Shown here one piece after another: positions 38,242-46,452 of a DNA stretch of 64,000 nucleotides; positions within the stretch are counted from its first letter, which is position 1; every line of letters starts with the position of its first letter. The stretch comes from Thermococcus onnurineus NA1 (GTDB taxonomy: Archaea > Methanobacteriota_B > Thermococci > Thermococcales > Thermococcaceae). The position numbers and the translations under genes are program-made. Where the stretch lies: the NCBI RefSeq assembly GCF_000018365.1, contig NC_011529.1:1736001-1800000 (forward strand), written 5' to 3'. The notes under the pieces were generated by a model. The model did not search any database. It worked only from the letters and a program-made list of their open reading frames with translations, and was not told the DNA's origin.

Positions 38242-39150
38242 ATGAAAATGGAGGAGCTCGTTAGGGAGATTGAACGCCTCAAAGAGGAGAGAAACGCTAT
38301 AATCATGGCCCACAACTATCAGTTGCCCGAGATTCAGGACATAGCTGACTTCCTCGGCGACAGCCTCGAGCTTGCGAGGAAAGCTGTTAACGTTGATGCG
38401 GACGTCATAGTTTTTGTGGGTGTCGACTTTATGGCTGAAACTGCCAAGATTCTCAATCCAGAGAAGACCGTTCTGTTGCCAACGAGGAGGGCAACCTGCG
38501 CGATGGCCAACATGCTCAAAGTCGAGCACATCCTCAAGGCCAAGGAGCAGTATCCGGACGCGCCGGTGGTTCTCTACGTAAACACCACCGCCGAGACCAA
38601 GGCCTACGCCGACGTTACGGTTACCTCTGCCAACGCGGTCAGAATAGTTGAAAAGCTCGACTCGGACGTCATAATCTTCGGCCCGGACAAGAACCTCGCG
38701 AGCTATGTGGCAAAGATGACCGGCAAGAAGGTCATCCCCGTCCCCGAGTACGGACACTGCTACGTCCACAGGCAGTTCACCCTTGAGGATGTCGAGCGCG
38801 CGAGAAAGCTCTACCCCAACGCCAAGCTAATGGTTCACCCGGAATGCGAGCCAGAGGTACAGGAGAGAGCCGACATCATAGTCTCCACGGGCGGAATGAT
38901 AAGGCGCGCCCCCGAGCACGACGAGTGGGTGGTCTTCACGGAGAGGGAGATGGTCTACCGCCTTCAGAGGCTCTATCCGGACATCAAGTTCCACCCGGCT
39001 AAAGAAGACGCCATCTGCATCGGCATGAAGGCGATAACGCTCAACCACATCTACGAATCGCTCAGGGACATGAAGTACGAGGTTGAAGTTCCGGAGGATA
39101 TAGCCGAGAAAGCCAGAAGGGCGATAGAGAGGATGCTGGAGATGAGCTAA
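38242..39150 (+). CDS. nadA: quinolinate synthase A
   Basis: 302 residues, the short archaeal form. Conserved cysteines for the 4Fe-4S cluster are seen in [11 protein letters not shown] (near 84), [10 protein letters not shown] (near 170) and [10 protein letters not shown] (near 256). [23 protein letters not shown] is the N-terminal substrate motif. It condenses iminoaspartate with dihydroxyacetone phosphate to quinolinate. GGTGA precedes the start. Confidence 0.96.
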   Translation: MKMEELVREIERLKEERNAIIMAHNYQLPEIQDIADFLGDSLELARKAVNVDADVIVFVGVDFMAETAKILNPEKTVLLPTRRATCAMANMLKVEHILKAKEQYPDAPVVLYVNTTAETKAYADVTVTSANAVRIVEKLDSDVIIFGPDKNLASYVAKMTGKKVIPVPEYGHCYVHRQFTLEDVERARKLYPNAKLMVHPECEPEVQERADIIVSTGGMIRRAPEHDEWVVFTEREMVYRLQRLYPDIKFHPAKEDAICIGMKAITLNHIYESLRDMKYEVEVPEDIAEKARRAIERMLEMS

Positions 39151-39227
39151 GTCTGTAGGGAAAGATTCTACCATTTTTGTTAAGTACAGAGGGAAACTTT
39201 TTAAGGATTTTTACCTCTTTATCTAAC

Positions 39228-40538
39228 ATGAGCCGCGAGGAAACGATAGCCCAAATTGTGATGGACTATCTCAATCTCAGCGTTGAAGGTGTCGAGCGTG
39301 AGCTGAGGGTTTCTGAGGACATCCGAATAAACAAAGCAATAACAATAATCGGCCCAAGAAGGGCTGGAAAGACTTTCTACATTCTTCAAAAGTTTTCCAA
39401 ACTGAGGAAGGCTGGTAAAGCAGCCGTCTTCTTCCCTCTCGACGATGACAGGATATACCCTCCAACGCCCGATGACCTTTCAACTCTCGTGAGGGTGTTC
39501 TACGAGCTCTTCCCGGATGCCGACGAGAAGTACCTTTTTCTCGACGAGATTCAGAACGTCCCCAACTGGGAGCTTTTCGTTAAGCGTGTCATGGAACGTG
39601 ATGGGTTCAGGGTTTACTTAACCGGCTCCTCTTCAAAACTCCTCAGCAGGGAGATAGCAACGGCCCTTCGGGGAAGAACTCTAACATTCGAGATGCTACC
39701 CTTCAGCTTCCGAGAGTTCCTTAGAGCGAAGGGGATTGAGGTGGGTAGGTATCTCTCGACGAGAGAAGAGGCGGTTGTCAAGACTCTTCTGAGGGAATAC
39801 CTAGAGTTCGGCGGCTTTCCAGAGGTTGTTCTTATCGAGGACACATACCTAAAGCGGAAAACGCTTTCCGAGTATGTGGATGTGATGCTGTATCGCGACG
39901 TTGTTGAAAGGCACGGGGTAAAGAATTTAAAAGCTGTGAGGCTGTTCCTGAAGCTTCTCATAACGTCCTTTGCCAAGGAGTTCTCGGTGAACCGAACGGC
40001 TAGGTACATGAAGGGCATTGGCGTGGACGTCAGCAAGAACACCCTATACAGCTACTTCGACTACTTTGAAGAAGCTTACGTGATCTTCCCGCTCAAGAAA
40101 TTTTCCTACAACCTGAGGGAGGTTGAGAAGAGCCTTCCCAAGGTCTACGTCGTTGATACGGGTTTGATAAACGCCTACTCGCTTCGCTTCGGGGAGACCA
40201 TTGGTAGGCTCATCGAGAACGCCGTTTTCCTTGAACTTAGAAGACGTGAGAAGGAGCTCTACTACTTCAAGGACGAGCGCGGGAGAGAGGTTGATTTCCT
40301 CGTGAAGGATGGAAAGGATATCTCGGAGCTCATACAGGTCAGTTATTCACTTGAAGCCCCCGAAACGTTCGAACGAGAGATCTCGGCACTGGTGAATGCC
40401 TCGGAGAAACTCGACTGCGAAAACCTAACGATAATAAACTGGAACAGAGATGACATTCTTGAGGTCGGAGGGAAAAAGGTCAGGCTCATCCCTCTCTGGA
40501 AGTTCCTGCTTGGAGGTGAAGGTAATGATTCACCTTAG
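39228..40538 (+). CDS. DUF4143-type AAA+ ATPase
   Basis: 436 residues from the ATG at 39228; a TATA-like CTTTTTAAGG 27 bases upstream suggests a leaderless transcript. Walker A IIGPRRAGKTFYIL, Walker B KYLFLDEIQNVPNW, sensor VYLTGSSSKLLSREIATALRGR, then the DUF4143 domain (LREYLEFGGFPEVV) with a PD-(D/E)XK-like end, ELYYFKDERGREVDFLVKDG. Such ATPases are common and expanded in Thermococcales; function is unknown, possibly DNA- or defence-related. Insertion between nadA and nadC, overlapping nadC by 14 bases, seems fortuitous. Confidence 0.88.
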   Translation: MSREETIAQIVMDYLNLSVEGVERELRVSEDIRINKAITIIGPRRAGKTFYILQKFSKLRKAGKAAVFFPLDDDRIYPPTPDDLSTLVRVFYELFPDADEKYLFLDEIQNVPNWELFVKRVMERDGFRVYLTGSSSKLLSREIATALRGRTLTFEMLPFSFREFLRAKGIEVGRYLSTREEAVVKTLLREYLEFGGFPEVVLIEDTYLKRKTLSEYVDVMLYRDVVERHGVKNLKAVRLFLKLLITSFAKEFSVNRTARYMKGIGVDVSKNTLYSYFDYFEEAYVIFPLKKFSYNLREVEKSLPKVYVVDTGLINAYSLRFGETIGRLIENAVFLELRRREKELYYFKDERGREVDFLVKDGKDISELIQVSYSLEAPETFEREISALVNASEKLDCENLTIINWNRDDILEVGGKKVRLIPLWKFLLGGEGNDSP

Positions 40539-41358
40539 TTATCTCATCCGCTTCATAGAGGAGGACGCCCCCTTCGGCGACGTCACGAGTGAGGCGGTCA
40601 TTCCGAAGGAGTTGAATGCAAAGGCCGTAATCATCGCGAAACAAGAAGGGATAATAGCGGGCGTTGAGGAAGCCAAGGCCCTCTTCGAGTACTTCGGGGT
40701 TAAAGTTGAGGTCAGGAAGAGGGACGGTGAGGCCGTGAACAGGGGTGACGTCCTCCTTGAGCTCGAAGGGAACGCGAGGGCAATACTTCTCGTCGAGAGG
40801 ACAGCGTTAAACGTTATGGGCAGGATGAGCGGCATAGCGACCGAAGTCAGGAAGCTGGTCGAGAGGGTGAGGGCGGTAAACCAGAAGGTTCGGGTTGCCG
40901 GAACGAGAAAAACCCTCCTCAAGCCGATAGACAAGAGGGCGATACTCATAGGTGGCGGTGAGCCCCACCGCTTTTCCCTTAGCGATGCCGTACTCATAAA
41001 GGACAACCACCTGGCTCTTGTCCCCCTGGAAGAAGCCATAAGGCGCGCCAAGGCCTTCAGCGTCTACGAGGTCGTCGAGGTTGAGGTCGAGACCCTCGAG
41101 GACGCCATCAAAGCGGCCAGAGCAGGTGCCGACGTTGTGATGCTCGACAACATGAAGCCTGAGGAAATAGCCGAGGTTTTAGAAGCCCTCAAGCGGGAAG
41201 GGCTCAGGGAGAGAGTTAAGATAGAGGTCTCGGGCGGCATAACCGAGGAAAATATCGAGGAGTACGCGAAACTTGATATTGACGTTATAAGCCTCGGAGC
41301 TCTAACGCATTCCGTCAGGAACTTCGACGTCAGCCTCGAGATAGTTGGAAAGGCCTGA
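40525..41358 (+). CDS. nadC: nicotinate-nucleotide pyrophosphorylase
   Basis: 277 residues from the ATG at 40525, with GGAGGTGA upstream. EDAPFGDVTSEAVIP, ERTALNVMGRMSGIAT, RVAGTRKTLLKPIDKRAILIGGGEPHRFSLSDAVLIKDNHL and VMLDNMKPEEI are the quinolinate phosphoribosyltransferase motifs, with the active-site Lys/Arg and His residues in place. It converts quinolinate and PRPP to nicotinate mononucleotide, completing the nadB-nadA-nadC route. Confidence 0.96.
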   Translation: MIHLSYLIRFIEEDAPFGDVTSEAVIPKELNAKAVIIAKQEGIIAGVEEAKALFEYFGVKVEVRKRDGEAVNRGDVLLELEGNARAILLVERTALNVMGRMSGIATEVRKLVERVRAVNQKVRVAGTRKTLLKPIDKRAILIGGGEPHRFSLSDAVLIKDNHLALVPLEEAIRRAKAFSVYEVVEVEVETLEDAIKAARAGADVVMLDNMKPEEIAEVLEALKREGLRERVKIEVSGGITEENIEEYAKLDIDVISLGALTHSVRNFDVSLEIVGKA

Positions 41359-41429
41359 GCGGATTTCCTTCTTTTCTCCTATCACTCGATCGAAGGTTTT
41401 TCGGAAACATCGGGGCGTTTCTGCGGCAA

Positions 41430-41438
41430 GGTTTATAT
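41430..41438 (+). promoter_or_regulatory. TATA box of pdxST
   Basis: GGTTTATAT about 55 bases before the pdxS ATG. Confidence 0.5.
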
Positions 41439-41490
41439 TCAAGTTTTTTCTTGAGATTATTGCAAGTTACAGCTTGAAAAGGTGATACCG

Positions 41491-42498
41491 ATGGGAAAGC
41501 TCCACGTTATTGAGGCTAAGGGCACGGAGAGGCTGAAGCGCGGTTTTGCCAGGATGGTTAAAGGCGGCGTCATAATGGACGTCACCAACGCCGAGCAGGC
41601 GAGGATTGCGGAAGAGGCAGGTGCAGTTTCTGTCATGGCCCTCCATAAAGTTCCGGCCGACATTAGGAAGGCCGGCGGCGTCGCTAGGATGGCTCCGATA
41701 GAGAAGATCCAGGAAATAATGGACGCGGTAACGATTCCTGTCATGGCCAAGGTCAGGATAGGCCACGTCGCCGAGGCTAGAGTCCTTGAGGCGCTCGGTG
41801 TGGACATGATAGACGAGAGTGAGGTATTAACTCCAGCGGACCCGTTCTTCCACATAGACAAGAGGGAGTTCAACGTTCCCTTCGTCTGTGGAGCGAGGAA
41901 TCTTGGGGAGGCCGTCAGGAGGATATGGGAAGGCTCCGCCATGATAAGAACCAAGGGTGAGGCCGGAACCGGCAACATCGTCGAGGCAGTCAGACACGTT
42001 AGGCTCGTCGCCGACAACATAAGGCTTATCCAGCGCATGACGGACGAGCAGGTTTATGCCGTGGCTGAAAAGTTCGCCGAGCCGTACCTCAGACTGGCCA
42101 GACAGATAAGGGAAATAAGCGGCCTGCCGGAGCAGATTCTCGAGAACGAGCCTGTTTACGGCCACTACACCTATCGCGAGATAGTTGACGGTCTCTACAA
42201 GATTCTCCTGGAAATAAAGAAGCTCGGAAGATTGCCCGTGGTTAACTTCGCCGCCGGAGGAGTTGCCACTCCAGCCGACGCCGCCCTGATGATGCAGATG
42301 GGCATGGACGGCGTCTTCGTTGGTTCAGGCATCTTCAAGAGCTCCACTCCGGAGAAGATGGCCAGGGCAATAGTTGAAGCCGTTAACCACTGGGACGAGC
42401 CGGACGTTATAGCCGCGATAAGCAAAGAGATCGGCGAGCCCATGAAGGGCCTGGAGATTGAGGAGCTCGAGGTCCGCCTCGAGGAGAGGGGCGTCTGA
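41491..42498 (+). CDS. pdxS: pyridoxal 5'-phosphate synthase, lyase subunit
   Basis: 335 residues from the ATG at 41491 behind GGTGAT; the GTG at 41482 is within that site. [35 protein letters not shown] holds the catalytic Lys that binds the pentose phosphate, and [29 protein letters not shown] the second Lys region. About 335 residues is normal for archaeal PdxS, longer than bacterial ones. With PdxT it makes PLP from ribose 5-phosphate, glyceraldehyde 3-phosphate and glutamine. Confidence 0.97.
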   Translation: MGKLHVIEAKGTERLKRGFARMVKGGVIMDVTNAEQARIAEEAGAVSVMALHKVPADIRKAGGVARMAPIEKIQEIMDAVTIPVMAKVRIGHVAEARVLEALGVDMIDESEVLTPADPFFHIDKREFNVPFVCGARNLGEAVRRIWEGSAMIRTKGEAGTGNIVEAVRHVRLVADNIRLIQRMTDEQVYAVAEKFAEPYLRLARQIREISGLPEQILENEPVYGHYTYREIVDGLYKILLEIKKLGRLPVVNFAAGGVATPADAALMMQMGMDGVFVGSGIFKSSTPEKMARAIVEAVNHWDEPDVIAAISKEIGEPMKGLEIEELEVRLEERGV

Positions 42499-42530
42499 GC
42501 TTTTCTTTCTATATTTATGGGGGTGAGAAG

Positions 42531-43124
42531 GTGCTCAGAGTCGGAGTTATTGGTGTTCAGGGGGCAGTTAGCGAGCACATCGAGGCGGTGAAGAGGGCCT
42601 TCGAGAGGCTCGGCGTCGAGGGGGAGGCATTCTGGCTGAGGAGGCCCGAGCAATTGAATGCTATTGATGCAATAATCCTGCCAGGCGGAGAGAGCACGAC
42701 CATATCTCGGCTGATGCAGAAGAATGGTCTCTTTGAGCCGGTTAAGAAGCTCGGTGAGGAGGGGCTTCCAATAATGGGCACCTGTGCCGGTTTAATCCTT
42801 CTCGCAAAGGAGGTCGAGGGAGCCGTTGAGGGACAGCGCTTTCTGGAGCTCCTCGACGTCAGGGTTAACAGAAACGCCTACGGCAGGCAGGTGGACAGTT
42901 TCGAAGCCCCGTTAAAGCTGTCCTTCAGTGATGAACCGTTCCCGGGTGTCTTTATTCGTGCTCCAAAGATAGTCGAGCTTCTGAACGATAAGGTCAAGCC
43001 CATAGCCTGGCACGGCGATGAGGTCGTTGGCGTAGAGCAGGGGAACATCATTGGCTTAGCGTTCCATCCTGAGTTAACCGACGATGCGAGGCTGCATGAG
43101 TACTTCCTCCGGAAGGCTCTTTGA
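42531..43124 (+). CDS. pdxT: pyridoxal 5'-phosphate synthase, glutaminase subunit
   Basis: 197 residues from a GTG with GGGGTGAGAAG ahead. RVGVIGVQGAVSEH, LPGGESTTISRL, the nucleophile Cys in PIMGTCAGLIL and the C-terminal IGLAFHPELTDD (catalytic His-x-Glu) define PdxT. It releases ammonia from glutamine for PdxS, encoded 32 bases upstream. Confidence 0.96.
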   Translation: MLRVGVIGVQGAVSEHIEAVKRAFERLGVEGEAFWLRRPEQLNAIDAIILPGGESTTISRLMQKNGLFEPVKKLGEEGLPIMGTCAGLILLAKEVEGAVEGQRFLELLDVRVNRNAYGRQVDSFEAPLKLSFSDEPFPGVFIRAPKIVELLNDKVKPIAWHGDEVVGVEQGNIIGLAFHPELTDDARLHEYFLRKAL

Positions 43125-43217
43125 TATTCCTCTTTTTCAACCCTCACTCTTCAGGGGGAGGAGGTAAGTTTACAAATTTCATAATACTCAGAATAAGGAA
43201 ACTCAGAAGCGGAAGGT

Positions 43218-43390
43218 TCACTCTGGATACTCGCTGGTGAGGCAGGCGGTGCAGAGCCTCTCTTTCCCACCGCCTTTTTCAGCCCATCGACGCTTAGATA
43301 ATTCAGACTATCAACCCCAATGGCTTTTTTGACCTTCCTGGTGTTCCACCTCGATAAAGACGACCTAATAAACGCCCATAAGGGGCTCTA
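43218..43390 (-). pseudogene. purF: 3' remnant of amidophosphoribosyltransferase gene purF
   Basis: Translated on the minus strand this stretch reads KKAIGVDSLNYLSVDGLKKAVG, then, after a one-base loss, KERLCTACLTSEYPE and a stop. Those two pieces together match the extreme C-terminus of PurF, including the (I/V)GxDSLxYLS and LCxACLTxEYP blocks. The rest of the gene, about 400 codons, is missing, and upstream the frame is scrambled. So purF was deleted here or relocated, leaving only its tail, close to other purine genes. Confidence 0.65.
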
Positions 43391-43398
43391 CGGGTGTC

Positions 43399-43569
43399 TT
43401 ATTGGGCGGGCCTAAAGTTAGACTCGTAGGTTATGAAAACTGTGTAGCAACCCTTCTCATCTTCAATTATTTCTATCTTCTTCAGTTTTGGGCCATATTC
43501 CCTAACGACGTCTTCCACGATCTTGGGCAGCTCCTCAAGGAAGGCCTTTCTTTTAATGGTCATTTCCAT
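43399..43569 (-). CDS. small hypothetical protein
   Basis: 56 residues from the ATG at 43569, which has GGTGA six bases upstream. MEMTIKRKAFLEELPKIVEDVVREYG is helical and KKIEIIEDEKGCYTVFITYES would form two strands. No family recognised. It could be the intact N-terminal part of a gene whose continuation was lost, since a decayed purF tail lies immediately downstream. Confidence 0.45.
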   Translation of the reverse strand: MEMTIKRKAFLEELPKIVEDVVREYGPKLKKIEIIEDEKGCYTVFITYESNFRPAQ

Positions 43570-43617
43570 CAGGTTCACCAAGAAAAGTTGGGTGGAGGAA
43601 TTAAAGCCTTATCCTAG

Positions 43618-43773
43618 AGCTCTCCACGACTATTTTGCGACTCACTTACAGCTGGCAAGATACAAGGGACATATCAGCACCGGACGAGAGATGTTGATAA
43701 GATAAGGCAAGCTCTAGACGAAAACCGGCTCAATGAAATATTGACACAAATTTGGAAAACATTGTGTGAATAG
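43618..43773 (+). pseudogene. possible remnant of an unidentified gene
   Basis: A 51-codon frame without a credible start encodes LTAGKIQGTYQHRTRDVDKIRQALD, then ENRLNEILTQIWKTLCE and a stop, a natural-looking helical C-terminus. The overlapping frame just upstream also reads like protein (EELKPYPRALHDYF). This pattern suggests a gene broken by frameshift and 5' loss. No family was recognised. Confidence 0.3.
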
Positions 43774-43783
43774 GTTTATAAAT
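43774..43783 (+). promoter_or_regulatory. TATA box of the GMP synthase operon
   Basis: GTTTATAAAT about 38 bases before the ATG at 43817, followed by a GGTGGTG ribosome site. Confidence 0.6.
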
Positions 43784-43816
43784 TGACAGTATTATGCAGA
43801 GCAAAAGGTGGTGCTC

Positions 43817-44740
43817 ATGTGGGAGAGCTTCATTGATGAGAAGGTTAAAGAGATAAGGGAAACGGTTGGAGATGGGAAGGCCATCATAGCGCTCAGTGGC
43901 GGCGTTGACAGCTCAACCGCTGCTGTTTTAGCCCACCGGGCCATCGGGGATAAACTTCACGCGGTCTTCGTGAACACGGGCTTCCTAAGGAAGGGCGAGC
44001 CGGAGTTCGTCTTGAAGACCTTCAGGGACGAGCTCGGTATGAACCTTCACTACGTTGACGCTCAGGGGAGGTTCTTCGAGGCCCTCAAGGGCGTAACTGA
44101 CCCCGAGGAGAAGAGGAAGGTAATAGGCAGGGTCTTCATAGAGGTGTTCGAGGAGGTTGCGAGGGAAATCGACGCAGAGTTCCTGATTCAGGGGACTATA
44201 GCACCTGACTGGATAGAAAGCAAGGGCAAGATAAAGAGCCACCATAACGTCGGTGGACTGCCGGAGAGGCTGAACCTCAAGCTCATCGAGCCGTTGAGGG
44301 ACCTCTACAAGGATGAAGTCAGGGAACTGGCAAAGGAGCTCGGCCTTCCGGAGAAGATATACAACAGGATGCCCTTCCCTGGTCCCGGACTGGCCGTCAG
44401 GGTTCTTGGGGAGGTTACCCCCGAAAAGGTTGCCATCGTCAGGGAGGCCAACGCCATCGTGGAAGAGGAGATAGCTAAAGCTGGACTGAGACCGTGGCAG
44501 GCCTTCGCGGTTCTCCTTGGCGTCAAGACCGTCGGCGTTCAGGGTGACATAAGGGCCTATAAGGAAACGATAGCTATTCGCGTTGTTGAAAGCCTCGACG
44601 GCATGACCGCCAACGCCATGAACGTTCCCTTTGAGGTTTTGCAGAGGATAGCCTTCAGGATAACGAGCGAGATTCCAGAGGTTGGCAGGGTGCTGTATGA
44701 CATCACTAACAAGCCACCGGCGACGATAGAGTTCGAATGA
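43817..44740 (+). CDS. guaAB: GMP synthase subunit B (ATP pyrophosphatase and dimerisation domains)
   Basis: 307 residues. [19 protein letters not shown] is the PP-loop, TIAPDWIES and [15 protein letters not shown] follow, and the C-terminal [22 protein letters not shown] with [12 protein letters not shown] end forms the XMP-binding dimerisation domain. It adenylates XMP and transfers ammonia to give GMP. In Thermococcales the glutaminase half is a separate protein, encoded 10 bases downstream. Confidence 0.97.
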   Translation: MWESFIDEKVKEIRETVGDGKAIIALSGGVDSSTAAVLAHRAIGDKLHAVFVNTGFLRKGEPEFVLKTFRDELGMNLHYVDAQGRFFEALKGVTDPEEKRKVIGRVFIEVFEEVAREIDAEFLIQGTIAPDWIESKGKIKSHHNVGGLPERLNLKLIEPLRDLYKDEVRELAKELGLPEKIYNRMPFPGPGLAVRVLGEVTPEKVAIVREANAIVEEEIAKAGLRPWQAFAVLLGVKTVGVQGDIRAYKETIAIRVVESLDGMTANAMNVPFEVLQRIAFRITSEIPEVGRVLYDITNKPPATIEFE

Positions 44741-44750
44741 GGTGAAATGA

Positions 44751-45317
44751 ATGATAATCATAATGGATAACGGCGGCCAGTACGTCCACAGGATCTGGCG
44801 CACTCTTCGCTACCTCGGCGTTGAGGCGAAGATAATCCCAAACACAACGCCTCTCGAGGAGATAAAGGCAATGAAGCCGAAGGGTATAATCTTCTCCGGC
44901 GGCCCGGACATCGAGAAGACCGGCAACTGCAGTGCTATACTCGATCACTACGACGAGTTCAACGTGCCTATCCTCGGTATCTGCCTCGGCCACCAGCTCA
45001 TAGCGAAGTACTTCGGCGGTAAAGTCGGCAGAGGCGAGAAGGCCGAGTACAGCCTCGTAGAGATTGAGATACTCGAGGAGAACGACATATTCAGGGGACT
45101 TCCCAAGAGACTCAAAGTCTGGGAAAGCCATATGGATGAGGTGAAAGAGCTCCCGCCCGGTTTCAAACTTCTGGCAAAGAGCGAGACCTGTCCGATCGAG
45201 GCTATGAAGCACGAGGAATTGCCAATCTACGGCGTTCAGTTCCATCCAGAGGTCGCCCACACCGAGATGGGGAGCGACGTTTACCGCAACTTTGCTCAGC
45301 TCTGCGGAGAGCTCTAA
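44751..45317 (+). CDS. guaAA: GMP synthase subunit A (glutamine amidotransferase)
   Basis: 188 residues starting [22 protein letters not shown], with the nucleophile Cys in [14 protein letters not shown] and the HPE of [12 protein letters not shown]. It produces ammonia for subunit B. GAGGTGA lies before the ATG. The last base of the stop codon touches a C/D box sRNA on the opposite strand. Confidence 0.97.
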   Translation: MIIIMDNGGQYVHRIWRTLRYLGVEAKIIPNTTPLEEIKAMKPKGIIFSGGPDIEKTGNCSAILDHYDEFNVPILGICLGHQLIAKYFGGKVGRGEKAEYSLVEIEILEENDIFRGLPKRLKVWESHMDEVKELPPGFKLLAKSETCPIEAMKHEELPIYGVQFHPEVAHTEMGSDVYRNFAQLCGEL

Positions 45318-45372
45318 TCAGCTAGTCGATCCTCTCCTCATCTTTTTATCGGCAACGGGTTTAGTCATCATC
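45318..45372 (-). ncRNA. C/D box sRNA
   Basis: On the minus strand: box C GATGATGA (45365-45372), guide CTAAACCCGTTG, box D' CCGA, spacer, box C' ATGAGGA, guide GAGGATCGACTAG, box D CTGA (45318-45321); 55 bases in all. The D' and C' variants (CCGA, TGAGGA) are the same as in the sRNA at 33210-33267. There is no obvious closing stem beyond the boxes, so it is slightly less sure. It begins right after the guaAA stop, antisense to that gene's downstream region. Confidence 0.6.
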
Positions 45373-45480
45373 CCCCAGCTATTCTCCTTCTTTGTCTTAA
45401 AGCATTTCCCTGATTACGACAGTACATTGCAAAATCAAAAACTTTTTAAAGTTTTACTTCTTACTCTTTGTGGTGATATT

Positions 45481-45759
45481 TTGGGACACACGGTATATTA
45501 TCGCACTCGAATCGAGCGGTGGGATGACTTCAAGCGGTTCATCGAGAGAATCTGCGATGGCCTCGGATACGAATTCGTGGAGATGGGGGAGTCTGTACTT
45601 GTGGTCTCAGGGTGTCTTCATGTTGAGCCCCTACAGATAAAAAGAGAAGGGTTCGGGTTTGCCAAAACCAACCTGGTTGAGCCCTGTCACTCGATTTACC
45701 TGTTAATCCTTCATTCACTTTCTTCTTTCGGCTCCGTTGAGGTCTGGGAGGACAGATAG
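45481..45759 (+). CDS. conserved hypothetical small protein
   Basis: 92 residues from a TTG at 45481 with GGTGAT just upstream and a TATA box (CTTTTTAAAG, about 45442-45451) 35 bases before. The longer open frame reaching back into guaAA is not credible. WDDFKRFIERICDGLGYEFVE, then GCLHVEPLQIKREGFGFAKTNLVEPCHSIYLLILHSLSSFGSVEVWED looks like a compact globular protein with two cysteines. No family name known to me. Its last 49 bases overlap the DUF2101 gene on the other strand. Confidence 0.65.
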   Translation: MGHTVYYRTRIERWDDFKRFIERICDGLGYEFVEMGESVLVVSGCLHVEPLQIKREGFGFAKTNLVEPCHSIYLLILHSLSSFGSVEVWEDR

Positions 45760-46448
45760 ACCTCTATGATCTTAGTCGGCACCGCGCCTCTCAGCCGTCT
45801 GTCTTCCACGATTAGCTTCACGACCCTCCCGACCTCTAAATCATCGACGGCATCGACCCAGTAGCGGCCTGGCTTGACGTTGGCGGAAATGTCATCATGG
45901 ACGAATACCTTCACAATGTCCCCACGGATTTCCTCCACAACGCCATAGGTCCAGTCACGTCCGTATTTAGTCTTGAAATACCATCTGAATGCCATGACTG
46001 CTATGAACACCAGCACAAGGTAGCCGTAGTAATAGTAGATGCTTGTGGCGATTCTCCTGATGAAGGAGTAGCCAAGGAACGCACCAAAGGATATCAGGGA
46101 AATGAAGTAGTAGAAGAATCTGTACGGCTCTGGTTCTATAAAGAATTCCCTGTTTCTTGTGAGCAGGTAGCGAAGGTAGAGGAAGTATATCAGGGCTATC
46201 ACAGCGAGCCAGAGGGGATTAAGCTTTAGGAACAGGACTGCGAGGTTTGTTAGGAGATATATTAAGAATGCAATTTGGAGCTTAAGGCTGAGGAACTCGT
46301 GGGTTGTTAAATCCTTCTTTATCAGCCGTGTAAGGTATCTGAACGTGGGTGGGTCTTCTGATGGGGAGGGGTTGATAAACTCAATTAGTTTGTGAATTCC
46401 GGAGTCCACCGCTTCACCTATATTATAAAGGAAATCTTCCAACGACAT
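45711..46448 (-). CDS. DUF2101 family membrane protein
   Basis: 245 residues with four hydrophobic spans between about residues 55 and 155, then a soluble C-terminal domain (GVVEEIRGDIVKVFVHDDISANVKPGRYWVDAVDDLEVGRVVKLIVEDRR) resembling a small beta barrel. The layout matches archaeal DUF2101. The start has GAGGTGA six bases before and the gene follows the 1139-residue surface protein by four bases, so it is the last gene of that operon. Function unknown. Confidence 0.8.
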   Translation of the reverse strand: MSLEDFLYNIGEAVDSGIHKLIEFINPSPSEDPPTFRYLTRLIKKDLTTHEFLSLKLQIAFLIYLLTNLAVLFLKLNPLWLAVIALIYFLYLRYLLTRNREFFIEPEPYRFFYYFISLISFGAFLGYSFIRRIATSIYYYYGYLVLVFIAVMAFRWYFKTKYGRDWTYGVVEEIRGDIVKVFVHDDISANVKPGRYWVDAVDDLEVGRVVKLIVEDRRLRGAVPTKIIEVYLSSQTSTEPKEESE

Positions 46449-46452
46449 GATT

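Noticed and set aside
45292-45480. N-terminal extension of the 92-residue protein back into guaAA
   Set aside because: It would cover the guaAA stop, an sRNA and the gene's own TATA box; the TTG at 45481 has a ribosome site.
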